Part shown: in pieces, positions 1 through 10,686 of the stretch | How the letters are laid out: the number at the start of each line of letters is the position of its first letter | How positions within the stretch are numbered: position 1 is the stretch's first letter | NCBI GenBank assembly: GCA_963816975.1 | Contig: CAWFMD010000006.1 | Location: forward strand, 1,660,198-1,724,197 | Direction: 5' to 3' | Length of the DNA: 64,000 nucleotides | Source: DASRIA01 sp963816975 | GTDB taxonomy: Bacteria > Actinomycetota > Thermoleophilia > Solirubrobacterales > JBBDJG01 | Made by a program: the position numbers and the translations under genes | Notes under the pieces: generated by a model | Database searches by the model: none | What the model was told of the DNA's origin: nothing | What the model saw: the letters and a program-made list of their open reading frames with translations, nothing else

Positions 1-384
1 CGGGTGGCCGCGCTGCGCCTGCTCGTGGACAGCCTCCAGAAGGAGGCGAAGCAGGCTCGGGGCGACCTCGACGAGCAGCAGGAGATCGCCGTGCTGAAGC
101 GCCAGCGCAAGCAGTGCGCGGAGGCGGCCGACGCGTTTCGCAAGGGCGGCCGCGCGGAATCGGCCGCGTCCGAGGAGGCGGAGGTGGCGCTCATCGACGG
201 CTACCTGCCCGCGCAGATCTCCGAGGACGAGCTGCAAACGCTGATCGCAGACGCGCTCGCCGCGACCGGCGCGGAGTCGCAGCGCGACATGGGCAAGGTG
301 ATGGCGGCGGTGATGGAGAAGGCCGCGGGCCGCGCGGACGGACGGCGGGTCAGCGAGCTGGTCAGGGAGCGACTGGCGGGCTGA
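1..384 (+). CDS. GatB/YqeY domain protein, 5' end cut by window
   Basis: The visible 127 codons match the C-terminal five sixths of the YqeY family (usual length about 148 residues), which resembles the tRNA-binding tail domain of the GatB amidotransferase subunit. The pattern of an RLL-containing first helix, a QRKQ..EA.DAF segment, an acidic helix, then EVALIDGYLP and a C-terminal MGKVMAAVMEKAAGRADGR stretch is typical. A GTG at base 4 is in frame but lies inside the first conserved helix, so the true start is upstream of the window. The cellular role of YqeY is not well defined. It is followed 24 bases later by phoH. Confidence 0.85.
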   Translation, partial: RVAALRLLVDSLQKEAKQARGDLDEQQEIAVLKRQRKQCAEAADAFRKGGRAESAASEEAEVALIDGYLPAQISEDELQTLIADALAATGAESQRDMGKVMAAVMEKAAGRADGRRVSELVRERLAG

Positions 385-408
385 GGCCCGCCGCAGCGAT
401 CCAGCGGC

Positions 409-2322
<1,914 letters not shown>

Positions 2323-2323
2323 C

Positions 2324-2686
2324 ATGCTGGAGGTCGAGTGCCCGGCCGAGCTGCGCCCCGCGGCTCTGGCTGCACTTGCCGCCGCTGGCGTGCGGGACGG
2401 CCACGTGAACGTCGCGCTCGTCGGCGAAAGCCGGATCCAGGAGCTGAACAGGGAGCATCGCGGGATCGACCGCCCGACCGACGTGCTCTCGTTCCCGGTC
2501 GACGGCGCCGGCCCGGCGGCCGGCCCGCGCGAACTCGGGGACGTGGTGATCTGCCCCGAGCACACCACCGACATCCAGGAGGCCGTCGTACACGGCGTGC
2601 TGCACCTGGCCGGTCACGATCACGAGACCGACAACGGCGAGATGCTGGCGCTGCAGGACGACGTGATGGAAGGCCTGCGCGCATGA
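2324..2686 (+). CDS. ybeY: YbeY, endoribonuclease of rRNA maturation
   Basis: 120 residues, on the short side for this family (about 150). The metal-binding signature HGVLHLAGHDHE is present with His90, His94 and His100, preceded by the typical RPTDVLSFP segment. YbeY is a zinc-dependent endoribonuclease needed for 16S rRNA 3' end maturation and 70S quality control. It begins one base after the phoH stop and its stop overlaps the start of era by four bases (ATGA), so the three genes are translationally coupled. Confidence 0.95.
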   Translation: MLEVECPAELRPAALAALAAAGVRDGHVNVALVGESRIQELNREHRGIDRPTDVLSFPVDGAGPAAGPRELGDVVICPEHTTDIQEAVVHGVLHLAGHDHETDNGEMLALQDDVMEGLRA

Positions 2687-3591
2687 CTCGCTCTGGCTTC
2701 ATCGCCGTCGCCGGCCGCCCGAACGTGGGCAAGTCCACGCTCGTGAACGGCCTCGTCGGCGCGAAGGTGGCCGTCACCTCCGACAAGCCGCAGACGACCC
2801 GCCGCGCGATCCGCGGCATCGTGAACGGCGTCCGTGAGCAGGAGCCCTACCAGCTCGTGCTCGTGGATTTGCCCGGCGTGCAGAGCCCCCGCGACGAGCT
2901 CACCGAGCGCATGCAGCGGCGCGTCGAGCGCGAGCTGGCCGACTGTGACGGGGCGCTCTTCGTGATCAACGCGGCGGAGCGCAGCGGCGGAGGAGACCGC
3001 TTCATCGCGCAGGCACTGGCAGCGGCGAAGCTGCCCGTCGTCGTGGCCGTGAACAAGGTGGACCTCGCCGACCATCCGAAGATCGCCGCGGAGCTGGCCG
3101 CGGCCGGCAAGCTGGAGCGGGAGGGCGTCGACATCCGCGAGATCGTGCCGATCTCCGCGCTCAAGGGCGCGGGCGTGCAAACGCTGCAGGTGGCCCTGGC
3201 GGCGCTGCTCCCGGAAGGACCGTTCTACTTTCCGGCCGGCGCGGTCTCAGACCAGCCCGTGAACGTGCGGCTCGCGGAGCTGGTGCGCGAGGCGGCGCTG
3301 AGGCACACGCGCGAGGAGGTGCCGCATTCGATCGAGGTGCACGTCGAGGACGTGACCCGTCGCGCGGACGGCCTCACGATCGTGCGCGCCGTCCTGTGGG
3401 TCGAGAGCGCCTCGCAGAAGACCATCCTGATCGGCCGTGGCGGCACGATGGTGCGCACGATCGGCACCTCCGCGCGCAAGGAGATCGAGCGAGAGCTGGA
3501 CGGGCGCGCGCATCTGGACCTGACCGTCAAGGTGCGCAAGGGCTGGCGCCGCGACGAGGGATTGCTGGACCGCCTCGGCATCGAGGGGTAG
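2683..3591 (+). CDS. era: Era GTPase
   Basis: 302 residues, the normal length. The start is the ATG overlapping the ybeY stop, because MTRSGFIAVAG fits the family N-terminus; the frame is open further upstream but only in antisense-like sequence. GTPase motifs: G1 GRPNVGKST (residues 11-19), G2 PQTTRR, G3 DLPG, G4 NKVD, G5 SALKG. The C-terminal KH domain holds IGRGGTMVRTIG and ends in VKVRKGWRRDEG. Era binds the 3' end of 16S rRNA and assists 30S assembly, which fits its coupling to ybeY. Confidence 0.97.
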   Translation: MTRSGFIAVAGRPNVGKSTLVNGLVGAKVAVTSDKPQTTRRAIRGIVNGVREQEPYQLVLVDLPGVQSPRDELTERMQRRVERELADCDGALFVINAAERSGGGDRFIAQALAAAKLPVVVAVNKVDLADHPKIAAELAAAGKLEREGVDIREIVPISALKGAGVQTLQVALAALLPEGPFYFPAGAVSDQPVNVRLAELVREAALRHTREEVPHSIEVHVEDVTRRADGLTIVRAVLWVESASQKTILIGRGGTMVRTIGTSARKEIERELDGRAHLDLTVKVRKGWRRDEGLLDRLGIEG

Positions 3592-3675
3592 GCGTCCAGC
3601 CGAGATATCGTGGCGCCGCCCCCGTGTTTCAGCTAAAAAAGTAGGGCTGGTTTCGCGCACCAAGGAGGGTAAGAG

Positions 3676-3873
3676 ATGGCAGCTGGGCACGGCATTGGTG
3701 GTTGTAGTCACGGAGGATTTCACTCAGGCATGGGCTTCTACTCCAAGGAGTCGAAGCAGATCCGCTACGTGATGATCTGCGACGACTGCGGCGAGGAGGT
3801 TCGGGAAGTCGTGAACGAACCGTATGTTCCGGACCCGATCCTCGGACCTGGCGCGGGCTTTCTTCAGGCCTAG
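3676..3873 (+). CDS. Small Cys/His-containing protein, zinc-ribbon-like
   Basis: 65 residues with a strong Shine-Dalgarno sequence (AAGGAGGG, bases 3662-3669) six bases before the ATG. It carries CDDCGEEV (Cys35, Cys38) and an N-terminal Gly/His/Cys stretch (His5, Cys10, His12, His16) that could supply the other metal ligands. The C-terminus YVPDPILGPG is Pro-rich. I do not recognise a named family. The good ribosome binding site, the codon use and a hairpin just downstream support a real, separately transcribed gene. Function unknown; a small metal-binding or protein-binding adaptor is possible. Confidence 0.7.
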   Translation: MAAGHGIGGCSHGGFHSGMGFYSKESKQIRYVMICDDCGEEVREVVNEPYVPDPILGPGAGFLQA

Positions 3874-3912
3874 GTAGCGCCGGTCTTCGGACCGGAACCA
3901 GATTCCGGATGA

Positions 3913-3935
3913 GCGGCCCCGCACGGGGCCGCTTT
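3913..3935 (+). terminator. Rho-independent-type terminator after the small zinc-ribbon gene
   Basis: Perfect 8-bp stem GCGGCCCC / GGGGCCGC with a 4-base loop, followed by TTT. A second hairpin, CCGGTC-TTCG-GACCGG, lies just before it at 3880-3895. Confidence 0.7.
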
Positions 3936-3968
3936 GTCGTCGCCGGGGGAGCGCGCTGGGGGCGCCCG

Positions 3969-3974
3969 TAGAAT
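3969..3974 (+). promoter_or_regulatory. -10 box TAGAAT for hisIE, leaderless spacing
   Basis: TAGAAT ends eight bases before the hisIE ATG, which places the likely transcription start at or next to the start codon. No Shine-Dalgarno sequence is present and no clear -35 box was seen. Confidence 0.5.
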
Positions 3975-3982
3975 CAGCCTCG

Positions 3983-4618
3983 ATGCAGGCTGGACGCGAA
4001 GATGCCGGCGCACGGCTCGCCTGGGATGGCGACGGGCTGGTGCCCTGCGTGATGCAGGACTGGGCCACCGGAGAGGTGCTGACCCTCGCCTACATGAATC
4101 GCGAGGCGCTCGACCGCACGCTCGCCAGCGGCGAGATCCACTTCTGGAGCCGCTCGCGCCAGGCCCTTTGGCACAAGGGAGAGACGTCAGGGAATGTGAT
4201 GCGGCTGCGCTCATTGCGCTACGACTGCGACGCGGACGCGCTGCTGGCGCTGGTCGAGCCGGCCGGCCCCGCCTGTCACACGGGGGAGCGCACCTGCTTT
4301 CACCGCTCGATCGGGACCGCGGCCGTCGCCCCGCACGAGGCGCTGCCCGGGCTCGCGCGCACCCTGGCCGCGCGCCATCGCGACATGCCCGACGGCAGCT
4401 ACTCGGCCGAGCTGCTGCGCGCCGGCCCGAAGCAGATCGGCGCCAAGATCGAGGAGGAGGCCGAGGAGGTCGCGCGCGCGGGCCGCGAGGAAAGCGATCA
4501 GCGGCTGCGCGAGGAGGCCGCCGACCTGCTCTACCACCTCGGCGTGGGGCTCGAGGCGCGCGGCCTGACCTATGCCGACGCCCTGGACGAGCTCGTCGCG
4601 CGGATGGATGCCGGTTGA
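3983..4618 (+). CDS. hisI: Bifunctional phosphoribosyl-AMP cyclohydrolase / phosphoribosyl-ATP pyrophosphatase HisIE
   Basis: 211 residues. The N-terminal HisI half (to about residue 115) has the family motifs AYMNREALDRTL, FWSRSRQALWHKGETSG and the zinc-site Cys residues in DCDADALL and ACHTGERTCF. The C-terminal HisE half has DGSYSAELL, KIEEEAEEV and EEAADLLYH, the MazG-like acidic helices. The two domains catalyse steps 2 and 3 of histidine synthesis. This is the only his gene in the window. Its stop overlaps the TTG start of trpE by four bases (TTGA), coupling it to the tryptophan operon. Confidence 0.95.
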   Translation: MQAGREDAGARLAWDGDGLVPCVMQDWATGEVLTLAYMNREALDRTLASGEIHFWSRSRQALWHKGETSGNVMRLRSLRYDCDADALLALVEPAGPACHTGERTCFHRSIGTAAVAPHEALPGLARTLAARHRDMPDGSYSAELLRAGPKQIGAKIEEEAEEVARAGREESDQRLREEAADLLYHLGVGLEARGLTYADALDELVARMDAG

Positions 4619-6135
4619 CCGCGGTCGCCACCTCCAGCCTGCCCATCACGCCCTCGCTCGACGAGGCCCGTGCGCTTGCCCGTGACCACAACGTGATCCC
4701 GCTGCGCCACACGTTCATAGACGACATCGAGACGCCGGTCTCGGCCTTCCTGAAGCTGCGCGGGCGCGGTCCCGCCTTCCTGCTCGAGTCGGCCGAGCAG
4801 GGCCAGCGCTTCGGCCGCTACTCCTTCCTCGGGTTCCGCCCGCGCGCGCTGCTGCGCTACGAGGACGGCCGGATGCACGTGACCGAGCAGGGCGAGACGC
4901 GATCCCTGGGGCTGGAGGGCGGCCCCTTCGAGGCCGTTGCGCGGTACCTGTCCAGCTACCGGGTCGCGCCGCTCGAGGGCCTGCCTCCGTTCGCGGGGGG
5001 TGCGGTCGGCATGTTCGGCTACGACCTCGTGCGCACGGTCGAGCGCCTGCCCGAGCCGAACCCCGACGACGTCGGCACACCCGACATGGCGCTGATGGTG
5101 TCGGACGCGCTGGTCGTGTTCGACCACCTCAGCCACAGCGTCACGATCCTCGTGAACGCGTTCGTGGCCGGGCCCGACGACGTGGACACCGCCTATCGCA
5201 ACGCGGCGGGCCTGATCGAGCGCGCCCGCGACCTGCTGGCCCGCCCGGTGCCGCGGCGCGAGGACTCCGCCGCGCGGCCCTCCGATCCCCGGGCCGCCTT
5301 CGAGTCGAACATGACCCAAGCCGAGTACGAGGCGGCCGTCGCGCGGGCCCGGGAGTACATCTTCGCCGGGGACGCGTTCCAGGTCGTCCCCTCTCATCGC
5401 TGGGCCGGACCATGTCCGGTCCACCCGTTCTCGCTCTACCGTGGGCTGCGGGTGGTGAACCCCTCGCCCTACATGTACTTCCTCGAGTTCGACGACTTCG
5501 CGATCGCCGGAGCGTCCCCGGAACCGATGCTGAAGGTCACCGAGCGGCGCGCAGAGGTGCGCCCGATCGCGGGCACGCGCGTGCGCGGCGCGAGCCCCGA
5601 GCAGGACCTGCGCCTGGCAGGGGAGCTGCTCGAGGACGAAAAGGAGCGCGCCGAGCACGTGATGCTCGTCGACCTCGGCCGCAACGACCTCGGCCGCGTC
5701 TGCGAGTTCGGCACAGTCGAGGTTGGAGATCTGATGACGATCGAGACGTACTCGCACGTGATGCACATCGTCTCGTCGGTCTCCGGCACGCTGCGCCCCG
5801 GGTACGGCGCAATGGACGCGCTGCGCGCCTGCCTCCCGGCGGGCACCCTGTCGGGAGCGCCGAAGATCCGGGCGATGGAGATCATCGACGAGCTGGAGCG
5901 CAACAAGCGCGGGTTCTACGGCGGCGCGATCGGCTATCTCAGCTATACGGGCGACCTCGACACGTGCATCCACATCCGCACGGTGGTCGTGAAGGACGGT
6001 GTCGCATACGTGCAGGCGGGCGCGGGGGTGGTGGCCGACTCCGATCCCGCGTACGAGTACCGTGAGACGGAGGCCAAGGTCGGGGCGATGTTCGACGCGC
6101 TCGCGCTGGCGTGCCGGCAGGGGGACTGGGAGTGA
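4615..6135 (+). CDS. trpE: Anthranilate synthase component I
   Basis: 506 residues from the TTG overlapping the hisIE stop, the expected length; the upstream open frame is antisense-like. Motifs: TPVSAFLKL, FLLESAEQG (the LLES element of the tryptophan feedback site), PSPYMYFLEF, RPIAGTRVRG, LVDLGRNDLGRV, PAGTLSGAPK and GGAIGYLSYTG. It makes anthranilate from chorismate using ammonia from TrpG. The stop overlaps the GTG of trpG (GTGA). Confidence 0.96.
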   Translation: MTAVATSSLPITPSLDEARALARDHNVIPLRHTFIDDIETPVSAFLKLRGRGPAFLLESAEQGQRFGRYSFLGFRPRALLRYEDGRMHVTEQGETRSLGLEGGPFEAVARYLSSYRVAPLEGLPPFAGGAVGMFGYDLVRTVERLPEPNPDDVGTPDMALMVSDALVVFDHLSHSVTILVNAFVAGPDDVDTAYRNAAGLIERARDLLARPVPRREDSAARPSDPRAAFESNMTQAEYEAAVARAREYIFAGDAFQVVPSHRWAGPCPVHPFSLYRGLRVVNPSPYMYFLEFDDFAIAGASPEPMLKVTERRAEVRPIAGTRVRGASPEQDLRLAGELLEDEKERAEHVMLVDLGRNDLGRVCEFGTVEVGDLMTIETYSHVMHIVSSVSGTLRPGYGAMDALRACLPAGTLSGAPKIRAMEIIDELERNKRGFYGGAIGYLSYTGDLDTCIHIRTVVVKDGVAYVQAGAGVVADSDPAYEYRETEAKVGAMFDALALACRQGDWE

Positions 6136-6701
6136 AGGTCCTCGTGATCGACAACTACGACAGCTTCACCTACAACCTCGTCCAGTATCTGGGGGAGCTG
6201 GGCGCCGAGCCCGACGTGGTCCGCAACGACGTGCATACGGTCGACGAGCTGCTCGCCCGGGGCGCCGGCCGGGTCGTGATCTCACCCGGCCCGTGCCGGC
6301 CGGTCGACGCCGGGGTCTCGATCGAGGCGGCGCGGCGCTTCCCCGCGGAGGGCGTGCCCGTGCTCGGCGTGTGCCTCGGCCACCAGGCCCTGGCGGAGGC
6401 GTTCGGCGGCACGGTCGAGGTGGGGGAGCCCGTGCACGGCAAGACCGCCGAGGTGCGCCACGACGGCCGCTCGATCTTCCGCGACGTGGAGAACCCGCTG
6501 AGGGCCGGGCGCTACCACTCGCTGGTCGTGGCCCCCGACCTGCCCGACGACCTCGAGCAGTCGGCCGAGTCGCACGGCACGGTGATGGGAATCCGGCACC
6601 GCACGCTGCCCGCCGAGGGTGTGCAGTTCCACCCCGAGTCGGTGCTGACCGGCAGCGGCAAGCTGATCCTGCGCAACTTCATCGACGGTGCCGTCGCATG
6701 A
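6132..6701 (+). CDS. trpG: Anthranilate synthase glutamine amidotransferase component
   Basis: 189 residues if started at the GTG overlapping the trpE stop, giving the canonical MKVLVIDNYDSFTYN N-terminus; an in-frame GTG 21 bases upstream would add seven unneeded residues. Class I amidotransferase triad: Cys81 in GVCLGHQ, and His and Glu in FHPES near residue 170. The oxyanion-loop motif reads SPGPCRP where most relatives have PGPG. It supplies ammonia to TrpE and could double as PabA. The stop overlaps the trpD ATG by three bases (ATGA). Confidence 0.95.
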   Translation: MKVLVIDNYDSFTYNLVQYLGELGAEPDVVRNDVHTVDELLARGAGRVVISPGPCRPVDAGVSIEAARRFPAEGVPVLGVCLGHQALAEAFGGTVEVGEPVHGKTAEVRHDGRSIFRDVENPLRAGRYHSLVVAPDLPDDLEQSAESHGTVMGIRHRTLPAEGVQFHPESVLTGSGKLILRNFIDGAVA

Positions 6702-7747
6702 CCAACGACGTCCTGACCGCCGCGATCGACGCGGTCGCTTCCGGCCGCGACCTGACGACCGCCGAGGCGCAGCAGGTGCTGGCCGAGATCATGGCCGGCT
6801 CCGTCGGCCCGGCGCAGACGGCCGCGTTCCTGATCGCGCTGCGCACGAAGGGTGAGACCGTCGAGGAGCTGACCGGGCTGGCGCGCACGATGCGCGCGCT
6901 GGCCGTGCCGGTCGACGTGGCGGGGGCCGACCTGCTCGACACGGCGGGTACGGGCGGCGGAGTCCCGACCTTCAACGTCTCGACGACGGCCGCATTCGTG
7001 GCTGCGGGCGCGGGCTGCCGGGTCGCCAAGCACGGTAACCGTTCCGCGACGAGCCTGTGCGGGTCCGCCGACCTGCTCGAGGCGCTCGGCGCCCGCATCG
7101 AGCTGGACCCGGCGGCCGTCGCCAGGTGCGTGGAGGAGGTCGGCTTCGGCTTCATGTTCGCCCCCGCGCACCATCAGGCGATGAAGCACGTCGTGCCCGT
7201 GCGAAAGGATCTCGGCGTGCGCACCGTCTTCAACTTCCTCGGCCCCCTCACCAACCCGGCCGGCGCCGACCGCCAGCTGATCGGCGTCGCGGACGCCGGC
7301 TACCTCGAGGTGATCGCGGGTGCGCTCGTGCAGTTGGGCGCGACGCGTGCCGCGGTCGTCTCCAGCGCGGACGGGATGGACGAGATCAGCGTGTCGGGCG
7401 AGACCCGGCTGCTCGAGGTGACTCCCGCCGGAGTCACCGAACACACCGTCTCGCCCGAGCGGGTCGGCTTGGAGTCCGCTTCCCACGACGCGGTCAGGGG
7501 CGGCACGCCGGAGGAGAACGCAGAGATCACGCGCAGGGTGCTCGCCGGCGAGCCCGGGCCGCGGCGCGCGCTCGTGGTCCTGAACGCGGGCGCGGCGCTG
7601 TTCGTCGCAGACCGGGTGTCCGGGTTCGAGGAAGGGGTTCGTCTGGCCGAGCAGGCCATAGACTCAGGGGCGGCCCGCACCGCGATGGAGGACTTCATCT
7701 CGAAGACCCGGGAGCTCGCCCCAGAGGAGGCCGTTGGCAGCGCTTGA
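6698..7747 (+). CDS. trpD: Anthranilate phosphoribosyltransferase
   Basis: 349 residues starting MTNDVLTAAIDAVASG. Motifs: LLDTAGTGGG for PRPP binding, FNVSTTAAFVAAGAG, KHGNRSATSLCGSADLLEALG, MFAPAHHQAMKHV and FNFLGPLTNPA. It transfers phosphoribose to anthranilate. Start ATG overlaps the trpG stop; the 3' end overlaps trpC by 14 bases. Confidence 0.97.
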   Translation: MTNDVLTAAIDAVASGRDLTTAEAQQVLAEIMAGSVGPAQTAAFLIALRTKGETVEELTGLARTMRALAVPVDVAGADLLDTAGTGGGVPTFNVSTTAAFVAAGAGCRVAKHGNRSATSLCGSADLLEALGARIELDPAAVARCVEEVGFGFMFAPAHHQAMKHVVPVRKDLGVRTVFNFLGPLTNPAGADRQLIGVADAGYLEVIAGALVQLGATRAAVVSSADGMDEISVSGETRLLEVTPAGVTEHTVSPERVGLESASHDAVRGGTPEENAEITRRVLAGEPGPRRALVVLNAGAALFVADRVSGFEEGVRLAEQAIDSGAARTAMEDFISKTRELAPEEAVGSA

Positions 7748-8531
7748 CGTGATTACGCGCGCGGTGCGCGCACAGGTGGAGCGGCGCAAGGAGCAGGTCT
7801 CCTTCACCGAGCTGGAGCGGGCGATCTCGACGGGGCGCGAGGGCCTGCCGTTCAACGAGGCGCTCGTCGCGCCCGGCACCTCCCTGATTGCCGAGTACAA
7901 GCGCCGCTCGCCGTCGGCCGGCGACCTGCCACGCGGCGCGGACCCCGTCGAGGATGTCGTGCGCGCCTACGAGCGCGGCGGCGCGGCGGCACTCTCCATC
8001 CTCACCGAGACGGACCATTTCGGGGGCTCGATCGCGGACCTGCGCGCGGCCCGCGCGGTCACCGACCTCCCGATCCTGCGCAAGGACTTCACGGTCGATC
8101 GCTACCAGCTCTACGAGGCCGCGGCGGTGCAGGCGGACGCGGTCCTGCTGATCGTCGCGATCCTCGATCGGGACGAGCTCGCGCGGTTGCACGCCGAGGC
8201 CGGAGAGCTCGACCTCGACTGCCTGGTCGAGGTGCACGACGCCGAGGAGCTGGAGGCGGCGCTCGAGATCGACGCCGACGTGATCGGCATCAACAACCGC
8301 AACCTCGCCGATTTCTCGGTCGACGTGACGCGGACGTTCGAGCTGCTCGCGGACGTCCCGGCCGGCAAGACCGTGGTCTCGGAGAGCGGCATCCACACGC
8401 GCCGGCAGATCGAGGACCTGGAGCAGGTGGGGGTCGACGCGGTGCTGGTGGGCGAGGTCCTGATGCGCGCCGAGGATCCCGAGGTGGCGTGCCGGGACCT
8501 GGCCGGCGCGGAGGAGGCCACGACCGCGTAG
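7734..8531 (+). CDS. trpC: Indole-3-glycerol phosphate synthase
   Basis: 265 residues. The TTG start at 7734 lies inside the end of trpD and is preceded by AGAGGAGG (7723-7730). TIM-barrel motifs: SLIAEYKRRSPSAG (catalytic Lys), LRKDFTVDRYQ, LVEVHDAEEL, IGINNRNLADF and VVSESGIHTR. It catalyses ring closure to indole-3-glycerol phosphate. It ends the trpEGDC block; trpF, trpB and trpA are 1.5 kb further on behind the protease gene. Confidence 0.97.
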   Translation: MAALDVITRAVRAQVERRKEQVSFTELERAISTGREGLPFNEALVAPGTSLIAEYKRRSPSAGDLPRGADPVEDVVRAYERGGAAALSILTETDHFGGSIADLRAARAVTDLPILRKDFTVDRYQLYEAAAVQADAVLLIVAILDRDELARLHAEAGELDLDCLVEVHDAEELEAALEIDADVIGINNRNLADFSVDVTRTFELLADVPAGKTVVSESGIHTRRQIEDLEQVGVDAVLVGEVLMRAEDPEVACRDLAGAEEATTA

Positions 8532-8614
8532 AGGAGCGCTACCGGGTCCCTCACGAGATCCCTACACCGCCTTCAGCTTTCTCTAAGGCGGGGCGGCTAG
8601 AACAAAGAGCAGCA

Positions 8615-9862
8615 ATGTCGACCAACCCTTCCCGAGCGCCTCTGTCCGAGCGTGCCGCCAACGCGGCGCGCTCTCCCATGATCGCGGGGATCGCCGGCGG
8701 GCTGATCGTGCTCGTGATCGGCGCCCTGCTGGTCGCCACCGGCGCCGTCGGCAAAGAGGAGAAGACCACCGTCGTCCAGAGCCCCGTGCCGGGGTCCGTC
8801 TCCGCGGTCGACGAGGGCCGGGGCCTGACGGTCAACGAGATCTACAAGCGGGACGGTCCCGGTGTCGTGTTCATCCGCGCCGAGGTCACGCAGCAGACCG
8901 ACTCCCCCTTCGGCCTCCCGCAGGAGCAGCGCGACACCGCCACGGGGTCGGGTTTCGTGATGGACAAGGAGGGTCACATCCTCACCAACGCGCACGTGGT
9001 CGAGGGCGCGAGCAAGGTCGAGGTGGGCTTCACCGACGAGCAGACTCTGGACGCGCGGGTCCTGGGCAGCGATACGAGCACCGACGTGGCGATGCTGAAG
9101 GTCGACGCGAAGCAGGCAGACCTGAAGCCGCTCGACCTGGGCGACAGCTCGAAGCTCGAGGTGGGAGACGCGGTGGTCGCGATCGGCAACCCCTTCGGCC
9201 TCGATCGCACGGTCACGACCGGGATCATCAGCGCGCTCCAGCGCCAGCTCGAAGCGCCCAACGGCTTCAGCATCCGCAACGTGATCCAGACGGACGCGGC
9301 GATCAACCCGGGCAACTCGGGTGGCCCGCTGCTCGACAGTCTCGGCCGCGTGATCGGGATCAACTCGCAGATCGCGACGGGCGGCGGCGGCGGCTCGGTC
9401 GGCATCGGCTTCGCGGTCCCGGTCAACACAGTGAAAAAGGTCGCCGCGCAGCTCAAGGACAAGGGCAAGGTCGACCACGCGTTCCTCGGCGTCAGCGGAG
9501 TGTCCATCACCAAGTCCATGTCCGAGAACCTCAATTTGCCGACCGACGAGGGCGTGCTGGTGCAGCAGACGAGCGGCCCGGCCAAGAAGGCGGGCGTGCG
9601 CGGCGGCGACACCCAGGTGTCGATCGGTGGCGCCAACGTGCTGCTCGGCGGCGACGTGCTTGCCAAGATCGACGGCAAGCAGGTCAGGTCGATGGAGGAT
9701 GTGATCCGCGCGGTCGACTCGAAGGAGCCGGGTGACCAGGTCACGCTCACCCTCGCGCGCGGCAAGCAGCAGCGCACCGTGAAGGTGACGCTCGGCAGCC
9801 GGCCCTCAAACGCGAACTCGAGCTTCGAGCAACCGGGTCCACAGACACCCCAGTCCCCGTGA
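8615..9862 (+). CDS. Membrane-anchored HtrA/DegP-type serine protease with PDZ domain
   Basis: 415 residues. An N-terminal cytoplasmic stretch is followed by one membrane helix (about residues 22-45), then a trypsin-like domain with catalytic His127 (LTNAHVV), Asp157 (TDVAML) and Ser235 (NPGNSGGPLL). A PDZ domain begins near HAFLGVSGV and ends in GDQVTLTLARGKQQRTV. Layout is that of actinobacterial HtrA-like envelope proteases for misfolded secreted proteins. The ATG is chosen because the helix follows at normal distance; the frame is open further upstream without support. It splits the tryptophan genes in two. Confidence 0.93.
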   Translation: MSTNPSRAPLSERAANAARSPMIAGIAGGLIVLVIGALLVATGAVGKEEKTTVVQSPVPGSVSAVDEGRGLTVNEIYKRDGPGVVFIRAEVTQQTDSPFGLPQEQRDTATGSGFVMDKEGHILTNAHVVEGASKVEVGFTDEQTLDARVLGSDTSTDVAMLKVDAKQADLKPLDLGDSSKLEVGDAVVAIGNPFGLDRTVTTGIISALQRQLEAPNGFSIRNVIQTDAAINPGNSGGPLLDSLGRVIGINSQIATGGGGGSVGIGFAVPVNTVKKVAAQLKDKGKVDHAFLGVSGVSITKSMSENLNLPTDEGVLVQQTSGPAKKAGVRGGDTQVSIGGANVLLGGDVLAKIDGKQVRSMEDVIRAVDSKEPGDQVTLTLARGKQQRTVKVTLGSRPSNANSSFEQPGPQTPQSP

Positions 9863-9994
9863 GCGCAGCTTCCTCCCCCAACCCGCCCCCCTCCCCACGG
9901 ATGACCGATCCGCGACCGTCGCACGCACGGATGACGCCCCGCGCGCACGCGGCCGCGGACCTGGTCAGCTGAGGCGGAGTCCCTCCAGCCAGGC

Positions 9995-10016
9995 GCGGGC
10001 CCCGCAAGGGGCCCGC
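9995..10016 (+). terminator. Hairpin between the HtrA-like gene and trpF
   Basis: Perfect 9-bp stem GCGGGCCCC / GGGGCCCGC closed by a GCAA tetraloop. It has no T run, so it may work as a weak terminator or an RNA 3' end stabiliser. The gap 9863-10047 holds nothing else apart from the trpF -10 box. Confidence 0.55.
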
Positions 10017-10035
10017 TCCGTGGCGACGGGCACTC

Positions 10036-10041
10036 TACGAT
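10036..10041 (+). promoter_or_regulatory. -10 box TACGAT for trpFBA, leaderless spacing
   Basis: TACGAT ends six bases before the trpF ATG. Shine-Dalgarno sequence absent. This suggests a second, leaderless promoter for the trpFBA block. Confidence 0.5.
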
Positions 10042-10047
10042 TGGCGC

Positions 10048-10686
10048 ATGCCCGCGAAGGTCAAGATCTGCGGACTGACGCGACCCCAGGACGCCGATCT
10101 CGCCGTTTCGAGCGGTGCGTGGGCGATCGGGATGATCTTCTTCGAGGGCAGCCCGCGCCGCGTCGACATCGAGGCCGCGGCCGAGATCGCGACCGCCAAT
10201 CGCCGCCGCTGCGAGGTCGCGGGCGTATTCGTGAACGCGCCGCTCGACGATGTGGTGGCCACGCTCGCGAGCGTGCCGCTCACGGTGCTCCAGTTCCACG
10301 GCGACGAGGGGCCCTCGTACTGCGCGGAGGCTGCGCGCCGTAGCGGGTTGAAGGTGATGAAGGCGGTGCGCGCGAAGGACGCGCATGCGGTGAAGGCGCT
10401 GTCCGCGTACAAGACCGAGCTGCACATGCTCGACGCCTACGTCCCCGGCACCTACGGCGGGACCGGCGAGCGCTTCGACTGGGATCTGGCCGCCGCTCAT
10501 CCGGGGCGGCCGCCGCTCGTGCTGTCCGGTGGCCTGACCGCCGACAACGTGGGGGAGGCGCTGTCGGTGGCAGGTCCGTTCGCGGTCGACGTGGCAAGCG
10601 GAGTGGAGGCCGCGCCTGGTGTGAAGGACCCCGACATGCTGCGCCGGTTCTTCGCGGCCGTCGAGCAGGCCGCAGCGCCCGCCTGA
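10048..10686 (+). CDS. trpF: Phosphoribosylanthranilate isomerase
   Basis: 212 residues. Motifs: KVKICGLTRPQDA with the catalytic Cys, GMIFFEGSPR, VFVN, LQFHGDE, LDAYVPGTYGGTGERFDW with the catalytic Asp, and LSGGLTADNV. It converts phosphoribosylanthranilate to CdRP. Its TGA overlaps the trpB ATG by one base (TGATG). Confidence 0.97.
   Translation: MPAKVKICGLTRPQDADLAVSSGAWAIGMIFFEGSPRRVDIEAAAEIATANRRRCEVAGVFVNAPLDDVVATLASVPLTVLQFHGDEGPSYCAEAARRSGLKVMKAVRAKDAHAVKALSAYKTELHMLDAYVPGTYGGTGERFDWDLAAAHPGRPPLVLSGGLTADNVGEALSVAGPFAVDVASGVEAAPGVKDPDMLRRFFAAVEQAAAPA

Noticed and set aside
4570..5973. 467-codon minus-strand open frame opposite trpE
   Set aside because: Arg/His/Val-rich antisense shadow, expected in GC-rich coding DNA; trpE is fully conserved on the plus strand.
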